64,000 nt of DNA from Pannonibacter carbonis. Lineage in GTDB: Bacteria > Pseudomonadota > Alphaproteobacteria > Rhizobiales > Stappiaceae. The notes below the pieces were generated by a model. The model was not told the origin of the DNA. It saw only the letters and a list, made by a program, of their open reading frames with translations, and did not search any database. The translations under genes were made by a program, and so were the position numbers. The stretch lies in assembly GCF_003012935.1 (NCBI RefSeq), contig NZ_PUDR01000001.1, positions 138,182 through 202,181 of the forward strand. The letters run 5' to 3'. Shown piece after piece: positions 16,299 to 25,320 of this stretch. Every line of letters starts with the position of its first letter. The stretch's first letter is position 1.

Positions 16299-17078
16299 TC
16301 AGATCGTTCCGCCGAGCGAGCCTTCCAGCTCCGCCAGTTCCTTGCCGCCTGCCATCAGGTCCTGCAATTCCTCCGGCTTGATTTCCCCGCGTAATGCGGT
16401 GCCGAGCGTCTTGCCACGGTTGAGCACCGTGAACCGGTCGCCCACTGCCATGGCATGGCGCACATTGTGGGTGATGAAGACGACACCGATGCCACGCTTG
16501 CGCACCTTGTCGATGGTGGCGAGCACGTTGGAGGTCTGGCGCACGCCGAGGGCAGAGGTCGGCTCGTCGAGGATCAGCACCTTGGCACCGAAATAGACCG
16601 CGCGGGCAATCGCCACCGTCTGGCGCTCACCACCCGACAGGGTGCCAACAGCCTGTTCGGCTCCACGCAAGTGGATGCCCATGGACGCCATCTCTTCCAG
16701 CGTGACCTTGTTGGCCTTGTCGAAGTCGATGAACTTGAACGGTCCGAAGCGCTTCTCCGGCTCGCGGCCCATCCAGAAATTGCGCGTGACGGACATCAGC
16801 GGGATCATCGCAAGATCCTGGTACACCGTCGCAATCCCGGCCCCCATGGCGTCCCGCGGGCTGTCGAAGGTGACCGGCTTGCCGTCAATCAGGATCTCGC
16901 CGGAGGACGGCTTGTGCACGCCCGACATGGTCTTGATGAAGGTGGACTTGCCGGCCCCGTTGTCGCCGAGGAGGCAATGGCATTCCCCGGCCTTGACCTC
17001 GAAGCTGACACCGGCCAGGGCGATCACGGGGCCGAAGTGCTTCTGGATGTTCTTGAGTTCGATGAGCGGGGCGGACAT
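16299..17078 (-). CDS. Inositol/sugar ABC transporter ATP-binding protein (FrcA-like)
   Basis: A 259-residue single-nucleotide-binding-domain ATPase of the carbohydrate uptake type 2 group. It has Walker [10 protein letters not shown], signature [14 protein letters not shown] and Walker [13 protein letters not shown], and the switch His in FITHNV. It is half the length of the usual RbsA/MglA tandem ATPases, as in the fructose transporter FrcA. Its start overlaps the permease stop by one base, and it is followed by iolG. Import of myo-inositol is inferred from position. Confidence 0.93.
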   Translation of the reverse strand: MSAPLIELKNIQKHFGPVIALAGVSFEVKAGECHCLLGDNGAGKSTFIKTMSGVHKPSSGEILIDGKPVTFDSPRDAMGAGIATVYQDLAMIPLMSVTRNFWMGREPEKRFGPFKFIDFDKANKVTLEEMASMGIHLRGAEQAVGTLSGGERQTVAIARAVYFGAKVLILDEPTSALGVRQTSNVLATIDKVRKRGIGVVFITHNVRHAMAVGDRFTVLNRGKTLGTALRGEIKPEELQDLMAGGKELAELEGSLGGTI

Positions 17079-18175
17079 CAGCGTTCTCCCGTGATCATGC
17101 GGCGGATGTAGGTGTTGAGGATCACGGCCAGGATCAGGATCGTACCGAGGAACACCCGGAACAAGGAGCTTTCAGCACCGGAGAAGAACAGGCCCTGCTG
17201 CACCACGCCGAAGATGATGGCCCCAAGCGCGGCCCCGATCACCGAGCCATATCCGCCCGTAAGCAGAGCGCCGCCGATCACCACGCAGATGATCGCCTCG
17301 AATTCCTTGAGCAAGCCACGATCCGCAGCAGCCGAGCCGAATTCGATCACCTGACAGGTGGCGAAAACACAGGCGCAAAAGGCGGTGAACATGAACATCG
17401 TCACCTTCACGCGAGCGACCGGCACGCCGACATAACGGGCAGCCTGGGCATCACCGCCTGCGGCGAAGATCCAGTTGCCGAACTTGGTCCGGGTCAGGAG
17501 GACATGCCCGAAAGCCACCAACAGCAGCGCCCAGATCACCAGCATCGGCACGCCTTCGACCACGGGCTGGCCGGCGCGGGTACCGGCAACAAATTTCTCG
17601 ATCAGACCGATGTCAGCGAACCAAGCAAAAAGGTCCTTCAGCACCACGCCGCCGAACAGGAAGGCAAGCCAGTCGTTCTGGGCAACGTCCTTGACGCCGC
17701 CAATGATGGTCTGGCGCGTGGTCAGGATCGACAGCCAGATGGTCAGGCCGCGGAGGATATAAAGGAACGCGAGGGTCACGATGAAGGACGGCAGGCCCGT
17801 CTTGATCACCAGCATGCCGTTGACCCAGCCGAGTGCCAGGCAGATCGCAAAGGCAGCCAGGATCGCGGCCCAGACAGGCCAGCCCATCTGCACGCTGAGA
17901 ATGGCGATGACAACGCCGGCAAAGCCAATCATGGAGCCGACCGAAAGGTCAAACTCACCCGCGATCATCAGCAGGCAGGCGCCGACGGCGATGATGGCGA
18001 ACTGGGCGGAGACGACGGTCCAGTTGCGAATACCTTCCGGCGAGAACATGCCGGAATCGCCGGCGATCAGCAGGAAGAACAGGAAGACCAGAAGGGTGCC
18101 GGTGGTTGCGCCCAGCTCGGGCCGGATCATGGCACGGCGCAGGGCCGAGACCTGCTTGATGCGCTCGTCCGTCAT
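17078..18175 (-). CDS. Inositol/sugar ABC transporter permease (FrcC-like)
   Basis: A 365-residue membrane protein of the RbsC/FrcC family with about ten hydrophobic segments. Family motifs include [34 protein letters not shown], and the cytoplasmic-loop region [20 protein letters not shown] which contacts the ATPase. The N-terminal 30 residues are hydrophilic. It lies between the binding protein and ATPase genes and overlaps the ATPase start by one base. A terminator-like hairpin separates it from the binding-protein gene, which would favour excess binding protein. Confidence 0.93.
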   Translation of the reverse strand: MTDERIKQVSALRRAMIRPELGATTGTLLVFLFFLLIAGDSGMFSPEGIRNWTVVSAQFAIIAVGACLLMIAGEFDLSVGSMIGFAGVVIAILSVQMGWPVWAAILAAFAICLALGWVNGMLVIKTGLPSFIVTLAFLYILRGLTIWLSILTTRQTIIGGVKDVAQNDWLAFLFGGVVLKDLFAWFADIGLIEKFVAGTRAGQPVVEGVPMLVIWALLLVAFGHVLLTRTKFGNWIFAAGGDAQAARYVGVPVARVKVTMFMFTAFCACVFATCQVIEFGSAAADRGLLKEFEAIICVVIGGALLTGGYGSVIGAALGAIIFGVVQQGLFFSGAESSLFRVFLGTILILAVILNTYIRRMITGER

Positions 18176-18204
18176 GAATGCCTCGATTGTCAGGAAAGAT
18201 CGGT

Positions 18205-18237
18205 CAAAAAAGAGCCGGGGCAGCAGGCCGCCCCGGC
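18205..18237 (-). terminator. Intercistronic terminator-like hairpin in the inositol transporter operon
   Basis: On the minus strand GCCGGGGC (18237-18230) pairs with GCCCCGGC (18221-18214) around an eight-base loop and is followed by TCTTTTTTGAC. It lies between the binding-protein stop and the permease start and should cause partial termination. Confidence 0.75.
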
Positions 18238-18264
18238 AGGCGGACGTGTCGTCTGGGAGGAGAC

Positions 18265-19206
18265 TTAGCGGTACTGACCAGCCAGCTTTTCGACCAGTTC
18301 GATGTTGTCCTTGGTCACGAAGCCCGGGCCGGAGTTGACCGGGTTGCTCGGCATCACGCCATAGCGGGCGAGGTTGGTCAGGAACACGACCGGCAGGTAG
18401 CCCTGCAGGTACGGCTGCTGGTCGATGGCGAAGTCGATCTTGCCGGCCTTGATGCCAGCGGCAATCTCGCCGGACAGGTCAAACGTACCGAACATCATGC
18501 TGCCAGCCTTACCGGACTGCTCGAGCGCCGCAAGCGTCGGATGGGCCGAGGTGGGACCGAGCGCCAGGATGGCGTTGGTGTCCGGGTTGCTCTGCAGGAA
18601 GGCCGAGACCTTGTTCTGGATTTCAGCCGGGTCCTGGCCCGCGTCGATCATCTGGTTGCCCAGCTCGACGCCGAGAGCAGCGGCAAAGCCCTGGCAGCGT
18701 TCGACCGAAGCCGGGTTGGTGATGTAGTGATTGACGCAAAGGAACTTCTTTGCGCCCGCTGCACCCAGACGCTCGCCGGCGCCAAAGCCTGCGTCATACT
18801 CGGGCTGGCCCACATGGGTGAGCGCGCCGAGCTTCTTGGACTGCTCGACGGTGCCGGAGTTGATGGTGATGACCGGAATGCCGCGCGCGACGGCTTCGGT
18901 GATCGGACCGGAGAGAACATCGTAGTCGGCGATGGTGACAATGATGCCATCCGGCCGCGAGGCAGCGGCTTGCTCGACGATACGAGCCATGTCAGCAAGG
19001 TCACCGGTCGGCGGGTTGCGGTACTCGACCGACACCTTCATCTGGTCGCCGGCGACGGCGATGGCATTCTTGATGGTGTTCCACCAGCTGTCACTGTCTG
19101 GCGCATGGCTGACGAGGACGAACTTTTCGCCTTCAGCAGAAGCCGGAGCGGCAAAACCGGCGACAGCAAACACCGCCGCAGCAATGGCGGTCAGGGTCTT
19201 TCTCAT
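18265..19206 (-). CDS. Inositol/sugar ABC transporter substrate-binding protein
   Basis: A 313-residue periplasmic protein of the ribose/galactose-binding group. Residues 1-24 are a Sec signal ending AAPASA-EG. The mature chain has FVLVSHAPDSDSWWNTIKNA, then RPDGIIVTIADYDVL, the hinge region VITINSG and a late AIDQQPYLQGYLPV typical of the family. It is the first transporter gene of the iol unit, with an IolR-type operator about 90 bases upstream. The SD is GGAGG in the leader. Inositol as substrate is inferred from the operon; FrcB-like sugars remain possible. Confidence 0.92.
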   Translation of the reverse strand: MRKTLTAIAAAVFAVAGFAAPASAEGEKFVLVSHAPDSDSWWNTIKNAIAVAGDQMKVSVEYRNPPTGDLADMARIVEQAAASRPDGIIVTIADYDVLSGPITEAVARGIPVITINSGTVEQSKKLGALTHVGQPEYDAGFGAGERLGAAGAKKFLCVNHYITNPASVERCQGFAAALGVELGNQMIDAGQDPAEIQNKVSAFLQSNPDTNAILALGPTSAHPTLAALEQSGKAGSMMFGTFDLSGEIAAGIKAGKIDFAIDQQPYLQGYLPVVFLTNLARYGVMPSNPVNSGPGFVTKDNIELVEKLAGQYR

Positions 19207-19289
19207 GAATTCCTCCCAAATCGGTTGTCCCGGAGGCTCCCTCCGTCCGGGCCGCGCGGCGTCTGAGTAAACCCATCGCCAGTCGCTAT

Positions 19290-19303
19290 GGAATATTCAT
19301 TCT
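19290..19303. promoter_or_regulatory. Probable IolR operator upstream of the inositol transporter
   Basis: GGAATATTCATTCT matches the GGAA-N6-TTCC motif of the Sinorhizobium RpiR-type IolR except for the last base. It lies 84 bases before the binding-protein start, in the only AT-rich stretch of the gap between iolR and the transporter. Confidence 0.55.
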
Positions 19304-19330
19304 ATTTTTCGATTCAATGCAACAACTTTT

Positions 19331-20152
19331 TTATGGCTCGATTCTACGCCCTGCACCCACAGCAACCGCCAAAGCGATGGCAAGCGACAAGGTGGCCGAG
19401 AGCGCACGGAACGATCCGAAGTCCACTTCCGAAACGGAAAGCACCGTAGCATCAAGCTTTTGCAGCGGACTCATCACCGTATCCGTGATGGCAATAACCG
19501 GCAGATCGAGCCCCCTCGCGACTTCTGCCAGTTCCACCGTTTCGGCGCTGTAAGGGGCAAATGTGATCGCGATCAGCGCATCCCCAGGCCGCAGGGCATG
19601 GCGGCGGTCGAGCTTTCCAACAGCATCATGCAACAGGGCCGGCACGCTCATCTTCTCGAAGGCATAGGCAAGATAGGCCGCCACGGGGAAGGTCCGGCGC
19701 AGGCCAATGATATGCACCATCTCCGCCTCGGCGAGCAGCTTGACGGCCTTGTCGAGACTGCGGCTATCAACCGTATTTGCCAGATTTTCCAGTGACATGC
19801 GTCCAGCATCGATGAATTCGGCCAGCAGCGCCGACGGGCTCCCGGCCCCGCTTTCACGCAGGTTCTTCAACCGCGTCGCGTAATCCGGCCAGCCTTGCGA
19901 ATAGGCATCGCGGAACAGCCGCTGCATTTCCGTGTAGCCGGAGAAGCCGAGGATCTTGCAGAAGCGCATCAGCGCCGAAGGCTGCACTCCGGCGGCCAGG
20001 GCCATGTCCGCGACCGTGGAGACCGCGATCCGGTCGGTGTTGGCGGACAGATATTCCGCACACTGGCGCAGCCGCTTCGGCAGTGTTTCCGAAGCCTCCA
20101 GCAGACGCGCGTGGAAGGCTTCAACTGTGCGCGGGGCCGGACGCTGGGACAT
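19331..20152 (-). CDS. iolR: RpiR-family transcriptional regulator, IolR-like
   Basis: A 273-residue DNA-binding repressor. The N-terminal 80 residues form the RpiR helix-turn-helix (VSTVADMALAAGVQPSALMRFCKILGFSG). Residues about 125-260 form a SIS sugar-phosphate sensor domain (MVHIIGLRRTFPVAAYLAYAF, GDALIAITFAPYSAETVELAE). In rhizobia this family controls inositol catabolism, with an inositol intermediate as the likely inducer. It lies directly upstream of the iol transporter on the same strand and divergent from a Gfo/Idh gene, with GGAA-N6-TTCC-type motifs on both sides. Confidence 0.88.
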   Translation of the reverse strand: MSQRPAPRTVEAFHARLLEASETLPKRLRQCAEYLSANTDRIAVSTVADMALAAGVQPSALMRFCKILGFSGYTEMQRLFRDAYSQGWPDYATRLKNLRESGAGSPSALLAEFIDAGRMSLENLANTVDSRSLDKAVKLLAEAEMVHIIGLRRTFPVAAYLAYAFEKMSVPALLHDAVGKLDRRHALRPGDALIAITFAPYSAETVELAEVARGLDLPVIAITDTVMSPLQKLDATVLSVSEVDFGSFRALSATLSLAIALAVAVGAGRRIEP

Positions 20153-20216
20153 CGTGATTCCTTACAGGCATCTGTTCTTGCTTGACAAAACACGATAGCG
20201 CCGCGATGACAGAATT

Positions 20217-20230
20217 GGAACAAAAATTCC
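20217..20230. promoter_or_regulatory. Perfect IolR-type operator between iolR and the Gfo/Idh gene
   Basis: GGAACAAAAATTCC is an exact GGAA-N6-TTCC palindrome, extended by T and A on the flanks. It sits 24 bases before the divergent dehydrogenase and 65 bases before iolR. It should allow IolR to repress both itself and the dehydrogenase. Confidence 0.7.
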
Positions 20231-20253
20231 ATTTCGTATCGGGAGGATTTTGA

Positions 20254-21372
20254 ATGACCCTGGGGATAGGTCTGATCGGCACAGGTTTCATGGGAAAGGC
20301 CCATGCCCTGGCCTGGCGCAACGCCCGCGCGGTGTTGGGAACCGTTCCCGACGTGCGGCTGGAACTGCTCTGCGACACGCCGGCCGACAAGGCAGCAAGC
20401 TTTGCCAACCAGTTCGGCTTCGCCCGTTCGACCGATGACTGGAAGGCCCTGGTCACCGATCCAAAGGTGGACATCGTCTCCATCACGACCCCGAACCGCT
20501 TCCACAAGGAGATGGCCCTTGCCGCTCTCGCCGCCGGCAAGCACGTCTGGTGCGAGAAGCCGATGGGCCTGACGCTGGCGGACGGCGAGGAGATGGCGGC
20601 AGCCGCGGCAGCCAGCGGCAAGACCACGATGGTCGGCTACAACTACATCCGCAATCCGGCCTTCCGTCACGCGCAGAAGCTGGTTGAAGCCGGGCGGATC
20701 GGCCGCCTCGTGCATGTGCGCGGCATTGTCGATGAGGACTATCAGGCAGATCCAGATCTGGCCTGGACCTGGCGCGCGCGCCTGGAGGAAGCCGGCCTCG
20801 GCACGCTCGGCGACCTTGGCTGTCATCTCGTCTCGATGCTGATGGGCCTCTGCGGTCCGATCGAAAGCCTTGTTGCCGACATGCAGACTGTCCACACCAC
20901 CCGCCCCCTCGCCGACGGCTCCGGTCGCGGCGCGGTGGAGAACGAGGACACCGCCACCGCCCTCCTGCGTTTCGCCAGCGGCGTGCAAGGCTCCCTGTCC
21001 ACCTCGCGCTCCGCCTGGGGCCGCAAGAACCGCCTCGGCTTCGAACTGCATGGCACGAAGGGCATGCTGGTCTTCGATCAGGAGTGCATGAACGAGCTGC
21101 AGCTCTATGTGAACGAGGGACCGAAGGCCGAGCAGGGCTTCCGCACCATCCTGTCGGGCCCCGAGCACGGCGTTTATGGCGCGTTCTGCCCCGCTCCCGG
21201 CCATCAGGTCGGCTTCAATGACCTCAAGGTCATCGAGGCGGCGGAACTCCTCACCGCCATCACGAACGGCACCCGGCCGCACCCGGATTTCGCCGCGGCG
21301 CTGGAGTTCGAAAAGGTGATCCATGGCATCGCCGAAAGCGCACGCACAGGTCGTCGCATCAGCATTGCCTGA
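20254..21372 (+). CDS. Gfo/Idh/MocA oxidoreductase, probable second inositol dehydrogenase
   Basis: A 372-residue NAD(P)-dependent dehydrogenase. The Rossmann motif is IGLIGTGFMGKAHA; EKPMGLTLADG carries the conserved Lys near residue 97, and GDLGCHLVSMLMGL carries the catalytic His. It resembles the IolX/IolW and sugar dehydrogenase branch more than iolG. It is divergent from iolR with an exact operator in between, so it likely oxidises another inositol isomer (scyllo- or chiro-inositol) or a related cyclitol. The exact substrate is inference. The start has GGGAGG nine bases upstream. Confidence 0.88.
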   Translation: MTLGIGLIGTGFMGKAHALAWRNARAVLGTVPDVRLELLCDTPADKAASFANQFGFARSTDDWKALVTDPKVDIVSITTPNRFHKEMALAALAAGKHVWCEKPMGLTLADGEEMAAAAAASGKTTMVGYNYIRNPAFRHAQKLVEAGRIGRLVHVRGIVDEDYQADPDLAWTWRARLEEAGLGTLGDLGCHLVSMLMGLCGPIESLVADMQTVHTTRPLADGSGRGAVENEDTATALLRFASGVQGSLSTSRSAWGRKNRLGFELHGTKGMLVFDQECMNELQLYVNEGPKAEQGFRTILSGPEHGVYGAFCPAPGHQVGFNDLKVIEAAELLTAITNGTRPHPDFAAALEFEKVIHGIAESARTGRRISIA

Positions 21373-21433
21373 GAAAGCGGCCGCGTCGATCCCGTCGGGA
21401 ACGGCGCGGCGCAAACTGCCAGCTACACAGAAG

Positions 21434-22075
21434 CTAGCCGGCGCGACGCGCGGCCTTGAGACGCGCCTGACGTCCGCCCCGTCGCCCTTGCGCAACTGCG
21501 GCGGCGGTTGCCACCCGCGCAAGGTCAGTTACCTGCACGAGCGCGGGGACCAGCACCGGGCCAAACCGCACGCGGTCCGGCTCAGCCGCATCATCGCGTT
21601 GTTCCAGTCTTGCAACGGCGGGATACGAGCTGCGAGCAAAGCCGACGAGATCGTCGATCCGCTCGCGCCCCTCCAGTCCGCCGAAGACATAGGCAAGCCC
21701 GTCGCGGACTGTGAAAGCCATCAGGCATCCGTCGTTGGATCCAGCGGATTGCGGGCAGCCGCTGCGCACCCGGCCAGTCAGATGCGAGTCTGTCAGATCA
21801 AAGGCTTCGGCCACGTCACCGGCCAACGCAATCTGCCGCGCCAAGAGGCGCGCCATGATGCAGGGACGCCCCGTTCGCCGGCACATTGTCGAAAAGCCAT
21901 CGGCTCTGCCAGGCACGGATGTCGGTGATTGTGAAACGCTATCAGGATGTGAGGAAGTGGAGTCCACCGTGTCGCCCTCCGCGAACGGACGCGGGGTGGG
22001 CGGGGCCGCAAAGCTGGATGCGGCCGGATCTGCTTCCGGAAACTGCGCGTGCCATCTTGCCTCCTGCCGGGGCAC
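21434..22075 (-). CDS. Cobalamin-riboswitch-controlled DUF1636-like protein (start uncertain)
   Basis: The reading frame is well supported by codon use from about 21890 down to the stop. The protein has MCRRTGRPCIMARLLA, LTGRVRSGCPQ, DGCLMAF, AYVFGGLEGRERIDDLVGFA and a late RFGPVLVPAL, which resemble DUF1636 predicted metal-binding proteins (Cys-rich, YVFG motif) often found with cobalamin genes. The frame opens at GTG 22075, but the first 60 residues are low-complexity and no good ribosome site precedes it. A strong AGGAGG-CAAG-ATG at 22055 is in another frame and gives only 36 codons. ATG 21886 or 21856 are other starts. A frameshift or a leader peptide is possible. Family assignment is tentative. 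Confidence 0.55.
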   Translation of the reverse strand: MPRQEARWHAQFPEADPAASSFAAPPTPRPFAEGDTVDSTSSHPDSVSQSPTSVPGRADGFSTMCRRTGRPCIMARLLARQIALAGDVAEAFDLTDSHLTGRVRSGCPQSAGSNDGCLMAFTVRDGLAYVFGGLEGRERIDDLVGFARSSYPAVARLEQRDDAAEPDRVRFGPVLVPALVQVTDLARVATAAAVAQGRRGGRQARLKAARRAG

Positions 22076-22094
22076 CCCGCCCGGTTTGGTTCAA

Positions 22095-22292
22095 GGGATG
22101 ATGGCAGGTCTCCTGACTTGCGGGTCACAGCGCCCCTGTCCCTTCCCGGCCGTTCAGGCCAGTGGTTCTGACAGGTTTGCTCGCCGCCTACAGTTGCGGG
22201 GGCAGTCCCGGAGTTGGCAGATGCTCACATCCGCCGCACCGGATTCCCTTTTCATCCTCCCGTCGCCAGTCGGCGGCGGAAGGAACCATCTT
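22095..22292 (-). ncRNA. Cobalamin riboswitch
   Basis: On the minus strand the leader has the conserved cobalamin-riboswitch parts in order: a GGTTCCTTCC opening, GATGAAAAGGGAA, GGACTGCCCCCGCAACTGTA around 22210-22188, and the closing TGACCCGCAAGTCAGGAGACC at 22124-22104 read in parts. It ends about 20 bases before the downstream frame and 40 before the strong AGGAGG-ATG. It represses its gene when adenosylcobalamin or a similar cobamide is plentiful. Confidence 0.95.
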
Positions 22293-22361
22293 GGACAAGG
22301 CTAGACCAGCGCCCCGCTCATGGCAACCGCTGCCAAAGGCGGATACACAACCTGCCGGGGA

Positions 22362-23210
22362 TCAACGGAACAACAGGACCGGCACCTTGCAGGCGCGCAG
22401 CATCTGCGTCGTCGTCGACCCGATCAGCAACGTCCGGATCCGGGAATGGCCATAGGCGCCCATGACCAGAAGATCGACAGCCTCACGTTCGATTGCCTCG
22501 GCAATCACGGTTTCCGGCGCGCCTTCGCGAACCTCGGCGCTCACGGTGAAGCCCGCAGTCTCCAGCTGTGCCTTTGCGCCTTCCAGCTTCCGCTTCAGTT
22601 CATCGCTTGGGCTGCCCGCCATCAGGAGCCGGGCCTCAAGCCCGGTGAGCAGCGGACTGCGCGAAACGTGATCCACCGCCTTCAGGCTGCTTGTGCCGCC
22701 ATCGAAGGCAATCAGGAAACGCTGCAGCGGCTTGAACGCCCGCGAGGCCACAAACAGCGGCTTGTGACTTGCCCGGGCGAGACGCTCGAGATTCGAGCCA
22801 AGGTGCAATTTGTTGAAATCTGCCGCTTCGCCCCGCTTGCCGACTATGATCATCTCGGCATCGGCTTCCAGATCTGCAATCGCCTCCACAACTTCGCCGT
22901 GACGCAGCCGTTCACTCACGCTGACGCCACTGGCCGCAACAATGCCCCTGGCATCCTCAAGCAGCGCCCTGCCCTGCTTTTGCGCCAGTTTTGAGCGCTC
23001 CTCATCCAGCCGCGTGAGTTCGGTCAGCAATGCCGTTCGCGCACCAAGCGCAATCGAACCGCTAAGATCGGCACTCTCCACCGCAGGGCGGGTCAACACA
23101 TGTACGAGTTCAACTGGGAGTGACAACCGGCCGGCAATCCAGGCCGCATGTTCGCAGACGCTGCGCCCATAGACTGAGGCATCCACCAGGGCGACGATTT
23201 TGCTACTCAT
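22362..23210 (-). CDS. Tandem UspA universal stress protein
   Basis: A 282-residue soluble protein with two UspA domains. The first (1-145) begins SKIVALVDASVYGRSVCEHA and ends MIIVGKRGEA...LGSNLERLARASHKPLFVA. The second (155-282) begins RFLIAFDGGTSS and ends DLLVMGAYGHSRIRTLLIGSTT, a complete ATP-binding G-2x-G-9x-G(S/T) motif, whereas the first copy is less regular. It lies 13 bases after the SulP gene and is likely co-transcribed. SulP-UspA pairs recur in bacteria, suggesting control of the transporter or a shared stress response. Confidence 0.9.
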   Translation of the reverse strand: MSSKIVALVDASVYGRSVCEHAAWIAGRLSLPVELVHVLTRPAVESADLSGSIALGARTALLTELTRLDEERSKLAQKQGRALLEDARGIVAASGVSVSERLRHGEVVEAIADLEADAEMIIVGKRGEAADFNKLHLGSNLERLARASHKPLFVASRAFKPLQRFLIAFDGGTSSLKAVDHVSRSPLLTGLEARLLMAGSPSDELKRKLEGAKAQLETAGFTVSAEVREGAPETVIAEAIEREAVDLLVMGAYGHSRIRTLLIGSTTTQMLRACKVPVLLFR

Positions 23211-23223
23211 CCTTGGCTCTCCT

Positions 23224-24708
23224 TCAATGGGCCATCAGCTTGTCGAGCCCGCCCGGCTTGTCATGCAAGGCCAGGCGGTCGACGATGGTCTCGCTCGCCT
23301 CATTGAGGCCCACGATGCTGACTTCAGCTCCCTCACGACGGAACTTCAACACCACCATGTCGAGCGCAGCCACGCTGGAAATGTCCCAGATATGTGCCTT
23401 CGACACGTCGATGATCACCCGCTCCAGCACTTCCTTGAAGTTGAACGCGGCCGTGAAATCCTCGACCGAGGCAAAGAACACCTGCCCCTCGACCACATAC
23501 ACCCGCTCACGCCCATCGGCGGACAGATCCGATGTCACGCGGAAGATCTGGGAAATCTTCCAGGCAAAGAAGATACCGGACAACAACACCCCGACGAGAA
23601 CGCCAATTGCAAGGTTGTGGGTGAAGACGACAAAAGCGACCGTCGCCAGCATGACCACCGAGGAACTGCGCGGATGACTGCGCAGGTTGAGGATGGACGA
23701 CCAGCTGAAGGTTCCGATCGACACCATGATCATGATCGCCACGAGAGCAGGCATCGGGATCTGGCGCACCCAGTCACCAAGCACCACGATCAGGAACAGC
23801 AGCATCACACCCGCGACAAAACAGGACAGCCGCCCGCGCCCGCCTGATTTCACATTGATCATCGACTGGCCGATCATGGCACAGCCCGCCATGCCGCCGA
23901 TGAACCCTGTTGCGCAATTGGCAAGGCCCTGGCCGATGCACTCCTGATTGCGGTCGGAGGGCGTATCGGTCAGCTCATCGACCAGCTGCTGGGTCATGAG
24001 GGATTCCAGCAGGCCCACGGCCGCAACAGCCGCCGAGTAAGGCAGCACGATCAGGAAGGTTTCCAGCGTCAGCGGCACATCCGGCAGGAGGAACACCGGC
24101 AGGGTTGAGGGCAGTTCGCCCATATCGCCGACCGTGCGCACATCAAGGCCGAACCAGATGGCAAGGCCTGTCAGCACGAAGATGCAGACGAGCGGCGATG
24201 GCACCGCACGGGTGATGTAGGGGAACAGATAGATGATCCCGAGACCGGCCGCCGTCATCACATAGGTCAGCGGCGTCACGCCGATCAGTTCCGGCAGCTG
24301 CGCCATGAAGATAAGGATCGCCAGCGCATTGACGAAGCCGGTCATCACCGAGCGCGAGACGAAGCGCATGACATGGCCCAGCCGCAGCAGCCCTGCCCCC
24401 ACCTGCAGCACACCGGCGAGGATGGTCGCCGCCAGCAGATATTGCAGGCCATGCTCCTTCACCAGTGTGACCATCAGCACGGCCGTTGCCGCCGTCGCGG
24501 CGGAAATCATGCCCGGACGCCCGCCTGCAATGGCGGTGATGACGGCAATGGAGAAGGAGGCATAGAGGCCGATCTTGGGATCAACCCCGGCGATGATCGA
24601 AAAGGCGATGGCCTCGGGGATGAGGGCAAGGGCCACAAGCAGGCCCGAGACGAGATCGGCGCGGGTGTTGCCGAACCACTGGTTCCGGTATGCGGAGAGT
24701 GAGATCAT
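23224..24708 (-). CDS. SulP-family anion transporter with STAS domain
   Basis: A 494-residue inner-membrane protein with about 12-14 hydrophobic segments. Typical SulP motifs are [43 protein letters not shown], and [23 protein letters not shown]. Residues about 385-494 form a C-terminal STAS domain ([36 protein letters not shown]). The substrate may be sulfate or bicarbonate, and the sequence does not decide. It is paired with a universal stress protein and starts a two-gene unit. The upstream gap holds an ACCCGG/CCGGGT hairpin around 24820-24838, possibly in its leader. Confidence 0.92.
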   Translation of the reverse strand: MISLSAYRNQWFGNTRADLVSGLLVALALIPEAIAFSIIAGVDPKIGLYASFSIAVITAIAGGRPGMISAATAATAVLMVTLVKEHGLQYLLAATILAGVLQVGAGLLRLGHVMRFVSRSVMTGFVNALAILIFMAQLPELIGVTPLTYVMTAAGLGIIYLFPYITRAVPSPLVCIFVLTGLAIWFGLDVRTVGDMGELPSTLPVFLLPDVPLTLETFLIVLPYSAAVAAVGLLESLMTQQLVDELTDTPSDRNQECIGQGLANCATGFIGGMAGCAMIGQSMINVKSGGRGRLSCFVAGVMLLFLIVVLGDWVRQIPMPALVAIMIMVSIGTFSWSSILNLRSHPRSSSVVMLATVAFVVFTHNLAIGVLVGVLLSGIFFAWKISQIFRVTSDLSADGRERVYVVEGQVFFASVEDFTAAFNFKEVLERVIIDVSKAHIWDISSVAALDMVVLKFRREGAEVSIVGLNEASETIVDRLALHDKPGGLDKLMAH

Positions 24709-25027
24709 GGGAAATCCGTTCAGATGATCGGGGCATCACTGGCGGAAAACCGGCCAGTTCAAACTGTATGGATGCGGGATCACGTGAATTGTCCGGCGGA
24801 TCGGCGGCCGGAAGAGCCACCCGGAATTGCACCGGGTCCTGATGACTTATGGGATTTTACCTAACCCGGCAGACGCTGCAGCGCAACATCACAAGCGCGC
24901 AAATTGAGACAAGATCGGCTGGGCATCAGATTCTCTCCCACCTTCAGCTACTGCATGCATACATCTTGTCTGCAGCCGTCCACGGCGTGGGGAAGGGCGG
25001 CATTTGGGTTGCTCCAGCACGGCCTTT

Positions 25028-25072
25028 CAGCCCCCCTCCCCCTGGTGGGGAGGGGCAAGGGGGTGGGGGGAA
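25028..25072. repeat. GC-rich palindromic repeat, copy 2
   Basis: The element contains CCCCTCCCC-CTGGT-GGGGAGGGG followed by CAAGGGGGTGGGG. It lies in the 24709-25320 gap and faces copy 3 in inverse orientation about 100 bases away, so the two could form one large stem. The rest of this 612-base gap holds the sulP upstream region and no gene I can support. Confidence 0.75.
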
Positions 25073-25170
25073 ATGCCTTTCCGGAGGGCAAAGAACCCAA
25101 TAATCCCGACGCTGTTATTTCTGATAGTCTGTATAGAAAACGTCTATCTTTCAGATATTTGCTGCTTCAG

Positions 25171-25213
25171 ACCCCCCCGCCCCTAACCCCTCCCCACCAG
25201 GGGGAGGGGGGCG
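25171..25213. repeat. GC-rich palindromic repeat, copy 3 (inverted to copy 2)
   Basis: CCCCGCCCCTAACCCC followed by TCCCCACCAGGGGGAGGGG mirrors the repeat at 25028-25072. It ends 108 bases before the glpK stop codon, so the pair may also mark the end of the glp operon. Confidence 0.75.
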
Positions 25214-25320
25214 GAAGCGTCCTGTCATAAACCAGATGTGTCACTGCGGGCTACCGCCTCAACCCATGTGAGAGGCTGAAGACCTTTGCCAGAGGCTAAA
25301 CCATCTATCCCAGCCAGCCT

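Noticed and set aside
24849-25230. Short frames between sulP and glpK
   Set aside because: They run through the GC-rich palindromes and lack ribosome sites and conserved content.
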